Assembly: GCA_965247255.1 (NCBI GenBank) | Contig: CBDFGS010000012.1 | Span: 682,001 to 746,000, forward strand | Origin: CBDFGS01 sp965247255 | GTDB lineage: Bacteria; Chloroflexota; Dehalococcoidia; Lucifugimonadales; CAUZJF01 | DNA length: 64,000 bases | Direction of reading: 5' to 3' | In this document: positions 33,671-41,294 of the stretch, in pieces | Layout: every line of letters starts with the position of its first letter | How positions within the stretch are numbered: the first letter of the stretch is position 1 | Program-made: the position numbers and the translations under genes | Notes under the pieces: generated by a model | Databases searched by the model: none | The model's input: only the letters and a program-made list of their open reading frames with translations | Told to the model about the DNA's origin: nothing

Positions 33671-34975
33671 CTATCGCTTTGCAACGACCTGATCGTACAA
33701 GTCCTCGACGGCTCGCACATGCTCCGAGATGCTCGGTACGTTGCCATCCGGGGACTGCAGGTACCCACGCGATCCCAGGGACCGGGCGAGATCCGGGTCG
33801 CGTGCGAGTCTTAGCATCTGATCAGCCAATGAGTCCGCGTCTCGGTGGGCGAACAGCAGGCCATTGACCTCGTGATTCACATACTCCTTCATGCCGCCAT
33901 AATCGGCGGTGATGACAGGGACTCGCGCCTGGAGCGCCTCGTGGATTACCAGCGGCGAGTTTTCCGCCCAGATCGACGGCACAACGATGGCATCGCAGCT
34001 CTCGAATACGTCTGGTACGATGCGGAGGTTGTTGTACTCTCCCATCCACTGAACGCCGCTCTTCCCCGGCTCGGGCAGGCCCTGAGCCAACGCCATCAGT
34101 TCCGAGGTTTCGTCCGAGCGGGGCCGCCCCCAAATACGCAGCGTCGCCTCGTCGCTTTTCATCCGGCCAAACGCCTCGATCAACAATTGTATCCCCTTGG
34201 CGGCAGTGTGCGTCCCGATGTAGCCGAAGGTGAACCGCTCTCCGGTCTCGCGGTGCCTCCCGGCAAGCCTTTCGAGGTCGAAGCCGTAGTCGAGATAGAC
34301 TAGCTTGTCGCCCGGTATTCCGAAGTCGTCGCGGAACCGGTTCAAGAGGTAGTGAGAGGGAGCGATGAACATGTCTACTGCTTCGCAGACCTCGCGGACG
34401 TGGTCCATCCTGGCACGGACCCACTCCGTCCAGTAGGCTAACTCGTTCTCGGACCGCTCCGGATCGCCGGAGAAGTAGCGCGAGTAACACAGCTCGGCAC
34501 ATTGCCGGTCATCCTGACGCTCGCTGACTGCCCAGACCTCCGTGGGATTGCTGGGGTTGTTCTGGATAAACTGCCCCCTCGGGCACATGAGCCAGTAGTC
34601 GTGCAGCGTAAAGACGACTGGGATTTCCCTCTCCCTCGCTTCGAAGATCAACGAGGTCGACAGGTGGTTGAGGTGTCCGACATGCACGATGTCGGGCCCC
34701 AAGGAGTCCAATAGCCTACCAAACACGCGGTCAACCTCCGCGTGCCTGTACCGGTCTCGCCCACGTGCGGTGTTGACGTAGTGAAGCGTGACCCTCGGGT
34801 CGGCGTCATCCTGTTCTACCGAATTGCCGTACTCGGCCTGAAACTGGTGCTCCTGTCTGGTAAATACGTGGACCTCGTGTCTTTTAGTCAAAGCGTGGGA
34901 CAGTGTTTGTGTGTAGAGTTCGGACCCAGCGCTGTAGGCTGGTGGGTACCCGTGGATGACCTGGAGGATCTTCAT
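33671..34975 (-). CDS. Family 4 glycosyltransferase
   Basis: A 434-residue GT-B glycosyltransferase of the GT4 type. The N-terminal MKILQVIHGYPPAYSAGSEL holds the glycine-rich acceptor loop, followed by ESTP-like HDYWLMCPRG; the C-terminal half has FGYIGTHTAAKGIQLLIEAF and the nucleotide-sugar EX7E motif in ENSPLVIHEA. It transfers an activated sugar to an unknown acceptor at the cytoplasmic side. The ATG at 34975 gives the standard MKILQV start. It is the first large gene of a three-gene operon with the radical SAM protein and the WG-methyltransferase. Confidence 0.88.
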   Translation of the reverse strand: MKILQVIHGYPPAYSAGSELYTQTLSHALTKRHEVHVFTRQEHQFQAEYGNSVEQDDADPRVTLHYVNTARGRDRYRHAEVDRVFGRLLDSLGPDIVHVGHLNHLSTSLIFEAREREIPVVFTLHDYWLMCPRGQFIQNNPSNPTEVWAVSERQDDRQCAELCYSRYFSGDPERSENELAYWTEWVRARMDHVREVCEAVDMFIAPSHYLLNRFRDDFGIPGDKLVYLDYGFDLERLAGRHRETGERFTFGYIGTHTAAKGIQLLIEAFGRMKSDEATLRIWGRPRSDETSELMALAQGLPEPGKSGVQWMGEYNNLRIVPDVFESCDAIVVPSIWAENSPLVIHEALQARVPVITADYGGMKEYVNHEVNGLLFAHRDADSLADQMLRLARDPDLARSLGSRGYLQSPDGNVPSISEHVRAVEDLYDQVVAKR

Positions 34976-34977
34976 AT

Positions 34978-35055
34978 CTACACGACGCCGCCTTCCGAGT
35001 TGGCAAGGGTAGGTAGCGCCCGTATGGCCTCGTTCATCGCGACGATGCTCTCCAT
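34978..35055 (-). CDS. Candidate 25-codon micro-ORF before the glycosyltransferase operon
   Basis: An open frame from ATG at 35055 to TAG at 34978-34980, two bases before the glycosyltransferase ATG, could encode a 25-residue peptide starting MESIVAMNEAIRALP and ending SEGGVV. No good ribosome site is visible, and frames this short occur by chance. It is listed because operons with radical SAM/SPASM genes often carry a small precursor peptide. Confidence 0.2.
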   Translation of the reverse strand: MESIVAMNEAIRALPTLANSEGGVV

Positions 35056-35179
35056 GAACCCAAGGCGTTTGCCCTCCCCCCCGACTGATCATCCACGAAT
35101 ATCGAGCGCCAACCCGCCGAGCCTCAGTTCGGACGGCTCTACGCCCATGCGCCTGGCTTTCCTTTGCCCGATTGTGACC

Positions 35180-35714
35180 CTAGCGCCTTCGCGCCCAGAC
35201 CGCCCAGTGCGATGACCTGCGCTCTCTCGCCAGTTCGGGAAACCACTCGTCCTTGTGGGCGGTCCTGAGCAGATCGAAGTCCTTCATAGGACGGTTCACC
35301 TCGTCGTGGGCTGCGAAGTAGTGCGCGATGCCGTCCTCGGCCCCGCCCTCCTTGACGATCGTGCTCTCGTCTATCCAGTGACCGCTACCACTAATCGGCG
35401 CCATAGCGCCAGCGCCGTCACCCTGAGCTTGCGAAGGGCCTGGCGCGTTGGGGCGTCCCCGTCTCCCAACCGCGGCAGTACGCCCGGCTCCCCCCGCTCT
35501 CTCGACCCGATAACCGTCCCGCTTCGACAGGAACGTCACGAGTAGCGACCCGCTGGAGCGGAGGACGCGGTGCACCTCCTTCAGACTCGCTTCGACGCCT
35601 CCACGCACGGAGTGATATACGACGTTGTACGCCACCACGGCGTCGAAGGACGTATCTCCAAACGGAACCCATGTGCCCGGGTCTACCTGTAACCAATGTA
35701 CCCGGTTGTACGTT
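35180..35714 (-). pseudogene. Class I SAM methyltransferase remnant, truncated and repeat-invaded
   Basis: The frame contains the latter half of a type-11-like methyltransferase: HWLQVDPG, VPFGDTSFDAVVAYNVVYHS, EVHRVLRSSGSLLVTFLSKR, then HYFAAHDEVNRPMKDFDLLR and SSHWAVWARRR. The N-terminal SAM-binding glycine loop is missing; upstream the frame runs straight into a family A repeat (35715-35758). About 20 residues in the middle (35403-35467) are a family E repeat translated in frame. A GTG/ATG at 35638 would open a 152-residue product lacking SAM-binding residues, so it is almost surely not an active enzyme. Confidence 0.7.
35403..35467. repeat. Dispersed repeat family E, long copy within a methyltransferase remnant
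   Basis: It aligns with 24739-24804 around the common core CTGAGCTTGCGAAGGGCCTGG and keeps the reading frame open through the remnant gene. Confidence 0.7.
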
Positions 35715-35758
35715 CTTGCCCCTTCTCCCTTGGCGGGAGAAGGCCGGGATGAGGGGGG
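35715..35758 (+). repeat. Dispersed repeat family A
   Basis: A hairpin from CTTCTCCC and GGGAGAAGG followed by GATGAGGGGGG. It separates the methyltransferase remnant from the stop of the PLP enzyme gene and marks the breakpoint of the remnant. Confidence 0.75.
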
Positions 35759-36763
35759 CTACTCAGCCAGCTCCGCAGCGTACGTAAATATATTCGGCGT
35801 TCCACCGCTGTGGAAAAACACCACCGTGTCCTCAGCGCCCAGCACCCCTTTGCGCACGTCGCTGATAAGCCCCGCCATCGCCTTGCCCGTGTATACCGGG
35901 TCCAGGAAGATGGCCTCCGTCCGCGCGACCAGGCGCACCGCCTCGATGCACTCGGGGGTGACGACGCCGTAGTCGGGCCCAGAGAACTCCCGGCTGTAGT
36001 TGAACTCCCCCGCCTCGAGGGCCGCGGGCAGGCCGAGATACGCCGCGGCCTTCATGCTTCGGTCTACGGCCTGGTCCGGCACGTCGTCCACGGAGTACGG
36101 CGAGAAGCTCCTCGACTCCCAGGGGAGGTCCAGGAGCTTGGCGCCCAGGGTCAGCCCGATCACTGAATTCCCCGTGACCTGGTAAGTCTTGCACTCCGAG
36201 ACCCCCAACTCCTCCAGCTGCTCCGACAGCTCCAGGGTGCAGTCGAGGTAAGCGAATATGGCCGAATGAGCCTTGTAAGGCTCGTCCACCTGCACGTATG
36301 GCGTGTGTCCTTCGCGGCGAAGCTGCTCACCCAGCTCGCGGCAGTACCGAGCTACCTCGTCAGGGTCGGCCGTATCCAGGTGATGGATCTCGACCCCCAG
36401 AATGTTGTCCAGAAGCAGATTCCCCTGCATCGCCTCGATATCGCTCTTCTCCATCACGAGGACGCATCGGACCCCGGCTTTAGCACACACTGCTGCGGAG
36501 ATCCGTGCGTTGTTGGAGATAGAGTTGTTGTGGTTGACGAATACGTCGAATCCCCGCTCCAGCACGTCTGCGATGCGGAACTCGAAGTGCCTGATCTTGT
36601 TGCCGCCGAACGCGAAGCCTGTCAGGTCCTCCCTCTTGATCAAGATGCGCGGTCCACCCAGGGCCTCTGACAGCCGGATGCAGTCGTCTAGCGGAGTCGG
36701 GAATACGCCCAGCGGGAAACGCGGCAAGCCGTCGAGCGCTTCCCTGAGCTGCTCTCTGGACAT
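35759..36763 (-). CDS. D-cysteine desulfhydrase / ACC deaminase family PLP enzyme
   Basis: A 334-residue fold-II PLP enzyme. The N-terminal FPLGVFPTPLDDCIRLSEAL and the PLP lysine in FAFGGNKIRHFEF (about residue 46) are typical of the D-cysteine desulfhydrase/1-aminocyclopropane-1-carboxylate deaminase family, as are VQVDEPYKAHSAIFAY and the C-terminal FFHSGGTPNIFTY. It would release ammonia and pyruvate or 2-oxobutyrate (with sulfide for D-cysteine). The ATG at 36763 is preferred to upstream codons because those lie in a family A repeat. The two activities cannot be separated by eye. It is upstream of, and may once have been co-transcribed with, the methyltransferase remnant. Confidence 0.82.
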   Translation of the reverse strand: MSREQLREALDGLPRFPLGVFPTPLDDCIRLSEALGGPRILIKREDLTGFAFGGNKIRHFEFRIADVLERGFDVFVNHNNSISNNARISAAVCAKAGVRCVLVMEKSDIEAMQGNLLLDNILGVEIHHLDTADPDEVARYCRELGEQLRREGHTPYVQVDEPYKAHSAIFAYLDCTLELSEQLEELGVSECKTYQVTGNSVIGLTLGAKLLDLPWESRSFSPYSVDDVPDQAVDRSMKAAAYLGLPAALEAGEFNYSREFSGPDYGVVTPECIEAVRLVARTEAIFLDPVYTGKAMAGLISDVRKGVLGAEDTVVFFHSGGTPNIFTYAAELAE

Positions 36764-36778
36764 CAAAGCTTGCCGGCT

Positions 36779-36822
36779 CTCTTGTCCCTTCTCCCCTGGC
36801 GGGAGAAGGTTAGGATGAGGGG
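36779..36822 (+). repeat. Dispersed repeat family A
   Basis: CTTGTCCCTTCTCCCCTGGC followed by GGGAGAAGGTTAGGATGAGG. It lies 16 bases upstream of the PLP enzyme start, in the opposite orientation. Confidence 0.8.
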
Positions 36823-37040
36823 GGACCATGTCGCCTCTCCTTCTACGCAGCGATATACAGCTAAAACCTCTGCGCCAAGCATACAACTAAGCAGATCGAT
36901 CTCCAAAGGATATCTCCCCTGCAAGACCCTCTGTCCCATGCGCTGGCGCGACGGATTGAGGCTTGATGTAGAATACTGTCATCGCTTGATCGCGCATCGA
37001 GTCCCGGCGTCGGTAGGCCGGGGCTGTGAAGGAGGTTTCG

Positions 37041-37268
37041 ATGGGCTTCGTTAGCTACGGATGGACCAGGCCCGGCAACAGGGAGATGAAGGTCGCGGTG
37101 AAGGACGGCGTGTGGTACGCCACTCACTTCTTCGAGGGTGAGCCGGACCCGTCGATGATCAAGATCTTCGGGACCCACGAGCTCGCTACTCCCTGGGAAG
37201 AGGGCACGCCCAAAGAGGTGGTGGTAAAGGGTCTCGCGGACAGGAATCCGCACGCCGAGGTCTCGTAG
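37041..37268 (+). CDS. Small conserved-looking protein, 75 residues
   Basis: A 75-residue acidic soluble protein beginning MGFVSYGWTRPG, with KVAVKDGVWYATHFFEGEPD in the middle and ending NPHAEVS. I do not recognise a family. The ATG at 37041 has an excellent ribosome site (AAGGAGG at 37029-37035, five bases before), which makes translation likely. It stands alone between the minus-strand PLP enzyme and a repeat-bearing gap. No signal, membrane segment or metal motif is visible. Aromatic spacing suggests a small beta-rich fold. Confidence 0.65.
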   Translation: MGFVSYGWTRPGNREMKVAVKDGVWYATHFFEGEPDPSMIKIFGTHELATPWEEGTPKEVVVKGLADRNPHAEVS

Positions 37269-37601
37269 CCCCCGCGACGAGACCGTGCGGACGGCGCGCA
37301 CGGCCAGTGCGGCTTGAGCTCCCGCCCGTGCGCCAGATAGCCCTCAACACCTCGGCAGACTCACCACAAGGCTGGGCTTGTCCCAAAAGAGCCCGCTTCA
37401 GAACATGCATGCCGGCAACACACTTCTTTCCTCTCCCTTCATGGGAGAGGATTTAGGCGAGGGTGAGGGCCTCCGCGGCCGGAATCGTCGTACGAGCTGA
37501 CCACCGTGTCGCTGCGTCACTGCATGGCCCACCCGGCCGTAGGGGCGGTGCCTGCGTGCCCGCCCTCTTCGTGCTTCTTGTGATCGAGGCCATCGCCACC
37601 A
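37269..37601. other. Intergenic gap with family B and D repeats
   Basis: No gene is seen between the convergent small protein and glycoside hydrolase-like gene. A family B hairpin copy is at 37430-37468 and a family D copy (GTAGGGGCGGTGCC) at 37541-37554; either could terminate transcription. Confidence 0.6.
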
Positions 37602-39233
37602 TCAGTCTTTCGCCTTATATCTGACGTAGACCTCCACGTTCTCCACCGACAGAGGCGGCGCGATTCGGGGGTCGCGCTTGACCAGTCGCACCTCCACATG
37701 GTGTAGGCCGCGGTCAGCTTGATCGGGCCCCAGCGCGTATACGAGCCAGCTGTTTTCGTCAACATCGCTGACGCCGACCTTGTCGTCGGAGGGGCGGTCG
37801 GGATCGGGGCCTGCCACATTACGAACCTGAACGTCGGTCAGCCTTGTCCCGTCGAGCGCAATCTCTACCTCGTCCCCACTAGGGGAGAAGTGTCCCATCT
37901 CGACGTGCAGCTCGACGCTCGCCAGCCTGCCCGCATTCGCCTGCCGGACGACATCGTCGTGGACTGGCACCTCGAAAGTCGGTCCCGTTCCCGTGAGCGT
38001 CTCGTGCAGCGTCACCGGCGTCTCGCCGTAGATGCGGTCGTTGGTGGCGCGGCCGCCGGTCCCGCCTCCCCGGCGCACCGAGGCGTATATCTTGTCGAGG
38101 CCTGACAGAGTGTCAGGTGAGCCGATGGTGGTCAGCATGTCTCGCCGAGTGGTCTCGTTGGCGCCCCAGTTGAAGGTGTATATCCCGTCGACGCCGCGGT
38201 CCCAGTATGCTTGGGCGGTGGCGCGAAAGAAGTCGTGGCGGAACGTGCTGCGTGTAACCAGCCGCCTTGCTTGCTGTCTTCCGTCGCTGTCGAATCCACC
38301 GTAGAACCTGGCCCCAGCGCCATCGACCATCTCCGCGAAGGCCTCAACCTCGACCCCGGGGTCGGTTCCGGAGGTGCCTCCGGCGATTACGTAGTCGCAG
38401 AGCCGCTCATCGACCCAGGCGCGAATGTCGTAGCCGATGTTGCGGCAGGCCTCCAAAGTGGCCGCGACTCGCACAGCCAGATAGAACGGGCGGCCACGCT
38501 GCTCCGCGATCCGGTCCGTGACTTCGCGGGCGGCCCGGACCATGTCGGTCATGGTGTAGCGCAGGCGGTAAGCCAAGTCGTATCGAAGGTGGTAACCGTG
38601 GCGCTGCCAGTCCAGCTCCAGTCCGTCCCAGCCGGCCAGGTTGCACGCCTCGGTGATGTGTTGCAGCCGGTACGCCCTGACCCCATGGATGGCGTAGTTC
38701 CAGCTTGCGGCGAACTCGTGGTCGCCCCCCAGCAGCCAGTCGGGGTGGTCCCTGCGAACCTGGGTCACCCCCGATCCCTTCCCGCCCTTCACATCGGCTG
38801 GTGTTAGGCCGTAAAAGTGGTTGTCATTCATGCGAATGGAAGCGAACACATCCAGGCCGAGCTCGTGTCCGCGGTCGACCAGCGCCCCATAGGGGTCCCC
38901 ATCTCCCTCGAACTTGACGCGGGTGTTCTCGGCTGAGCGCATCGCGCCGACGGACCCGTAGACCCGTCCTACCGAGTCTCCCACCATCTCCATAGTCGGC
39001 GACGGCCAGTCGGCGTGGTCGGCGCCGACGCACCAGAAGAGAGCGTCCACCTGCGTGTCCTTGATGGGGGCGTAGGTCTTCTCCAGCCAGCGATCCAACG
39101 ACTGGGGGTACTCGGACCTCCAGAAAGTGCCGCCATCCCAGTTGTAGATGATCTTGTAGGATGGCGGCAGCCCTCGAGGCTCACCTGAGGGGTTATGAGC
39201 TGCAGTGTCTTGCATTTGAGTCTCCTCCATCAA
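37602..39233 (-). CDS. Glycoside hydrolase-like TIM-barrel protein
   Basis: A protein of up to 543 residues. Residues 1-400 look like a TIM-barrel glycoside hydrolase-like domain: a GHELGLDVFASIRMND strand, WDGLELDWQRHGYHL with candidate acidic residues, WVDERLCDYVIAGG, and WDRGVDGIYTFNWGANE near the end. About 120 C-terminal residues form a beta-sandwich likely to bind carbohydrate. No signal peptide is seen, suggesting intracellular action on short sugars. The start is uncertain: ATG at 39233 or 39230, or the ATG at 39215 (MQDTAAHN). It lies with an amidase and a GH172-type protein in a sugar-related stretch. I cannot name the CAZy family. Confidence 0.65.
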   Translation of the reverse strand: MMEETQMQDTAAHNPSGEPRGLPPSYKIIYNWDGGTFWRSEYPQSLDRWLEKTYAPIKDTQVDALFWCVGADHADWPSPTMEMVGDSVGRVYGSVGAMRSAENTRVKFEGDGDPYGALVDRGHELGLDVFASIRMNDNHFYGLTPADVKGGKGSGVTQVRRDHPDWLLGGDHEFAASWNYAIHGVRAYRLQHITEACNLAGWDGLELDWQRHGYHLRYDLAYRLRYTMTDMVRAAREVTDRIAEQRGRPFYLAVRVAATLEACRNIGYDIRAWVDERLCDYVIAGGTSGTDPGVEVEAFAEMVDGAGARFYGGFDSDGRQQARRLVTRSTFRHDFFRATAQAYWDRGVDGIYTFNWGANETTRRDMLTTIGSPDTLSGLDKIYASVRRGGGTGGRATNDRIYGETPVTLHETLTGTGPTFEVPVHDDVVRQANAGRLASVELHVEMGHFSPSGDEVEIALDGTRLTDVQVRNVAGPDPDRPSDDKVGVSDVDENSWLVYALGPDQADRGLHHVEVRLVKRDPRIAPPLSVENVEVYVRYKAKD

Positions 39234-39297
39234 AATGGCGACGCGCGTCTCGCCTGTTCGGACTCACACCAACACCGAAACCAACACGCCGCTCGCA

Positions 39298-39463
39298 CCG
39301 TAGGGGCGGTGCCCATGTGCCTGCCCTCCTGGACGGTCCAGCCCGCCGCACCCCGCCCCGTCACCGTAGGGGCGCTGTTCGCCGCGCCCACCAACCCCCG
39401 CTGCGCATGGCGCCGCCGCACCTCCGCCCCGTCACCGTAGGGGCGCTGCTTGCCGCGCCCACC
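39298..39463. repeat. Family D repeat array, three copies
   Basis: Three copies of the core CCGTAGGGGCG occur at 39298, 39364 and 39436. The last two are part of nearly identical units of about 50 bases (39344-39392 and 39414-39463) including GCCCCGTCACCGTAGGGGCG. Single copies are at 37541 and 43052. The gap 39234-39567 has no gene; it holds this array and a family A copy. Confidence 0.75.
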
Positions 39464-39496
39464 CTCCGTCAGATCACCCCCCGACCGACTACACTT

Positions 39497-39539
39497 CTTG
39501 TCCCTTCTCCCCCGGCGGGAGAAGGTTAGGATGAGGGGG
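39497..39539 (+). repeat. Dispersed repeat family A
   Basis: CTTGTCCCTTCTCCCCCGGC then GGGAGAAGGTTAGGATGAGG; almost identical to the copy at 36779. It lies just beyond the amidase stop codon. Confidence 0.8.
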
Positions 39540-39567
39540 TTCTTACCGCACTACCCCAGCACGCCCC

Positions 39568-41007
39568 TCAACCCGCCCACACACCCGGCCGTCGCTCCGC
39601 CCACGGCCGCGCCTCCTCCAGCTGCCCCGCCAGACGGAACAGCGTCCCCTCCTCCCCAAACGGGCCCGTGAAATGCGCCCCCATGGGCAGCCCCTCCGCG
39701 TTCCAGTACAACGGCACCGACATCGACGGCTGCCCCGTGGCGTTGCTGATATACGTGAACGGCACGAACGACGTCTGGCGACGCCGCAGCTCGAACGGGT
39801 CAGTGCCCTCGACGTGCACCAGCGTCCCCAGCGGCAGGGGAGGCGCTCCCAGCGTCGGCGTCAGCCACACGTCGTAATCGTCGTAGAACGGGGCGATCTC
39901 CCGGCTCAGACGCTGGATGTCCTGCAGCGCCATCAGGTACTCCGGCGCGCTCAGCCCTCGCCCCTTCTCCGTCAGCGCCCAGATGAATGGCTCGAACCCC
40001 TCCGCCGTCGGCTCCCGGCCCGTGCGCCGCCCCCAGTCCTCGACGCCCCACGCCACACCCGACGCCATGATCTTGCTGAACGACTGGAACATCACCTCCG
40101 CGTCGAACGACGGCGACGCCTCCACCACCTCGTGCCCCAGCTCGGCGCACAGCTCCGCTGCGTCCCGCACGCACGCCACCGCGTCCGCGTGCGGCTCGCC
40201 GCCTAGCGGCGGCTGCGACGTGAACGCGACGCGAAGCCGCCCCGGATGCGCGCCCACCTCGGCCGCGAACGGCCGGGCGACAGGCGGCGCAGGGTACGGG
40301 TCCCCCGCCGCCGGACCCGACGTCGCGTCCAGCAGCGTCGCGCTGTCCCGGACCGACCGGGTCAGCGCGTGCTCAGCGACCAGCCCCCCGAACATGTCCC
40401 CGTAGTGCGGGGCCAGCGGGTTGCGCGCCCGCGTCGGCTTCAGCCCGAACACACCGCAGCAAGCCGCCGGGCCCCGAATCGAGCCCCCTGCGTCGTTGCC
40501 GTGCGCCATTGGCGCCATCCCCGACGCCACCGCCGCCGCCGCGCCGCCGCTCGACCCGCCGGGTGTCCTCGACGTATCCCATGGGTTCCGCGTCGGCCCG
40601 TGCAGACGCGGCTCCGTCGTCGCCCCGATCGCCATCTCTGGCAGGTTCGTCTTGCCCACGAACACCAACCCCGCACGCCGGAAGCGCTTGACCAGCTCCG
40701 AGTCCTCCTCCGGCACGAAAGTCTCTAGGAACGACGAGCTCTCGGTGAACCGGAACCCTGCCACCTCCCCGAGGAAGTCCTTGACCAGGAACGGCACCCC
40801 CCTGAAAGGCCCCTCCGGCAACTCCCCGGCCGCCGCCGTCCGCGCGTACTCGAACATTTCCGTCACCACGGCGTTGAGCTGCGGGTTCACCCGCTCGATG
40901 CGCGTGATCGCCGCGTCCACTAGCTCGCCCGGCGTCACCTCCCCCCGCCGTACCAGTTCCGCCTGCGCCGTCGCGTCTAAACCAGCGAACTCGTCAAGAC
41001 CTGCCAT
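39568..41007 (-). CDS. Amidase (amidase signature family)
   Basis: A 479-residue amidase signature enzyme, hydrolysing an amide to acid and ammonia. The Ser-cisSer-Lys triad is present: K76 in PFLVKDFLG, the cis-serine in TPGGSSGGAAAAVASG (about 152-153), and the nucleophile S176 in NDAGGSIRGPAACCG. The ATG at 41007 is chosen because GGGAGG lies eight bases upstream and MAGLDEFAGLDATAQAELV is a typical beginning; earlier codons run into repeats. It lacks the features of GatA and has no gatB or gatC nearby, so a catabolic amidase is more likely than the tRNA enzyme. Substrate is unknown. Confidence 0.88.
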   Translation of the reverse strand: MAGLDEFAGLDATAQAELVRRGEVTPGELVDAAITRIERVNPQLNAVVTEMFEYARTAAAGELPEGPFRGVPFLVKDFLGEVAGFRFTESSSFLETFVPEEDSELVKRFRRAGLVFVGKTNLPEMAIGATTEPRLHGPTRNPWDTSRTPGGSSGGAAAAVASGMAPMAHGNDAGGSIRGPAACCGVFGLKPTRARNPLAPHYGDMFGGLVAEHALTRSVRDSATLLDATSGPAAGDPYPAPPVARPFAAEVGAHPGRLRVAFTSQPPLGGEPHADAVACVRDAAELCAELGHEVVEASPSFDAEVMFQSFSKIMASGVAWGVEDWGRRTGREPTAEGFEPFIWALTEKGRGLSAPEYLMALQDIQRLSREIAPFYDDYDVWLTPTLGAPPLPLGTLVHVEGTDPFELRRRQTSFVPFTYISNATGQPSMSVPLYWNAEGLPMGAHFTGPFGEEGTLFRLAGQLEEARPWAERRPGVWAG

Positions 41008-41134
41008 CCCAGTGCCTCCCGCGCTCCTCCGTTCCGAGCGCTCGCACAGCGTATTCACGCCCCGAGTCGATGTCAATCGCGGCGGTCTTCGAAGCGCTTC
41101 ACGATCGACCGCCGAAAGTCCCCCGCGTCGAGAA

Positions 41135-41245
41135 ACATGTCCCTGCGCAATTGAAGTCCCCACTTTGAACGAAGAAGGAAGCATGTCCCCGCCGCTGTTG
41201 AAGTCCCCCCCCCCTTTGGAAAAGGGGGGCAAGGGGGGATTTCCC
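41135..41245. repeat. Short direct repeat plus family C hairpin
   Basis: A unit of about 27 bases with ATGTCCC and TTGAAGTCCCC occurs at 41135-41161 and 41181-41208. It runs into a family C hairpin (41211-41245) nearly identical to that at 1491-1527. It occupies the divergent gap between the amidase and GH172-type genes. Confidence 0.65.
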
Positions 41246-41294
41246 CCTCCAACTCCGCGCCCTCAGCGCCCTCGGCGGTAAACTCCCCCGACCC

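Noticed and set aside
32581..33768. Longer N-terminus for the radical SAM protein
   Set aside because: The additional 38 residues overlap the end of the glycosyltransferase gene; the ATG at 33654 leaves a normal operon gap.
37602..39233. Assigning a specific glycoside hydrolase family
   Set aside because: The catalytic residues could not be placed with confidence by reading alone.
39298..39463. CRISPR array
   Set aside because: Only three repeat cores, not separated by equal unique spacers, with related copies scattered elsewhere; no cas gene is present.
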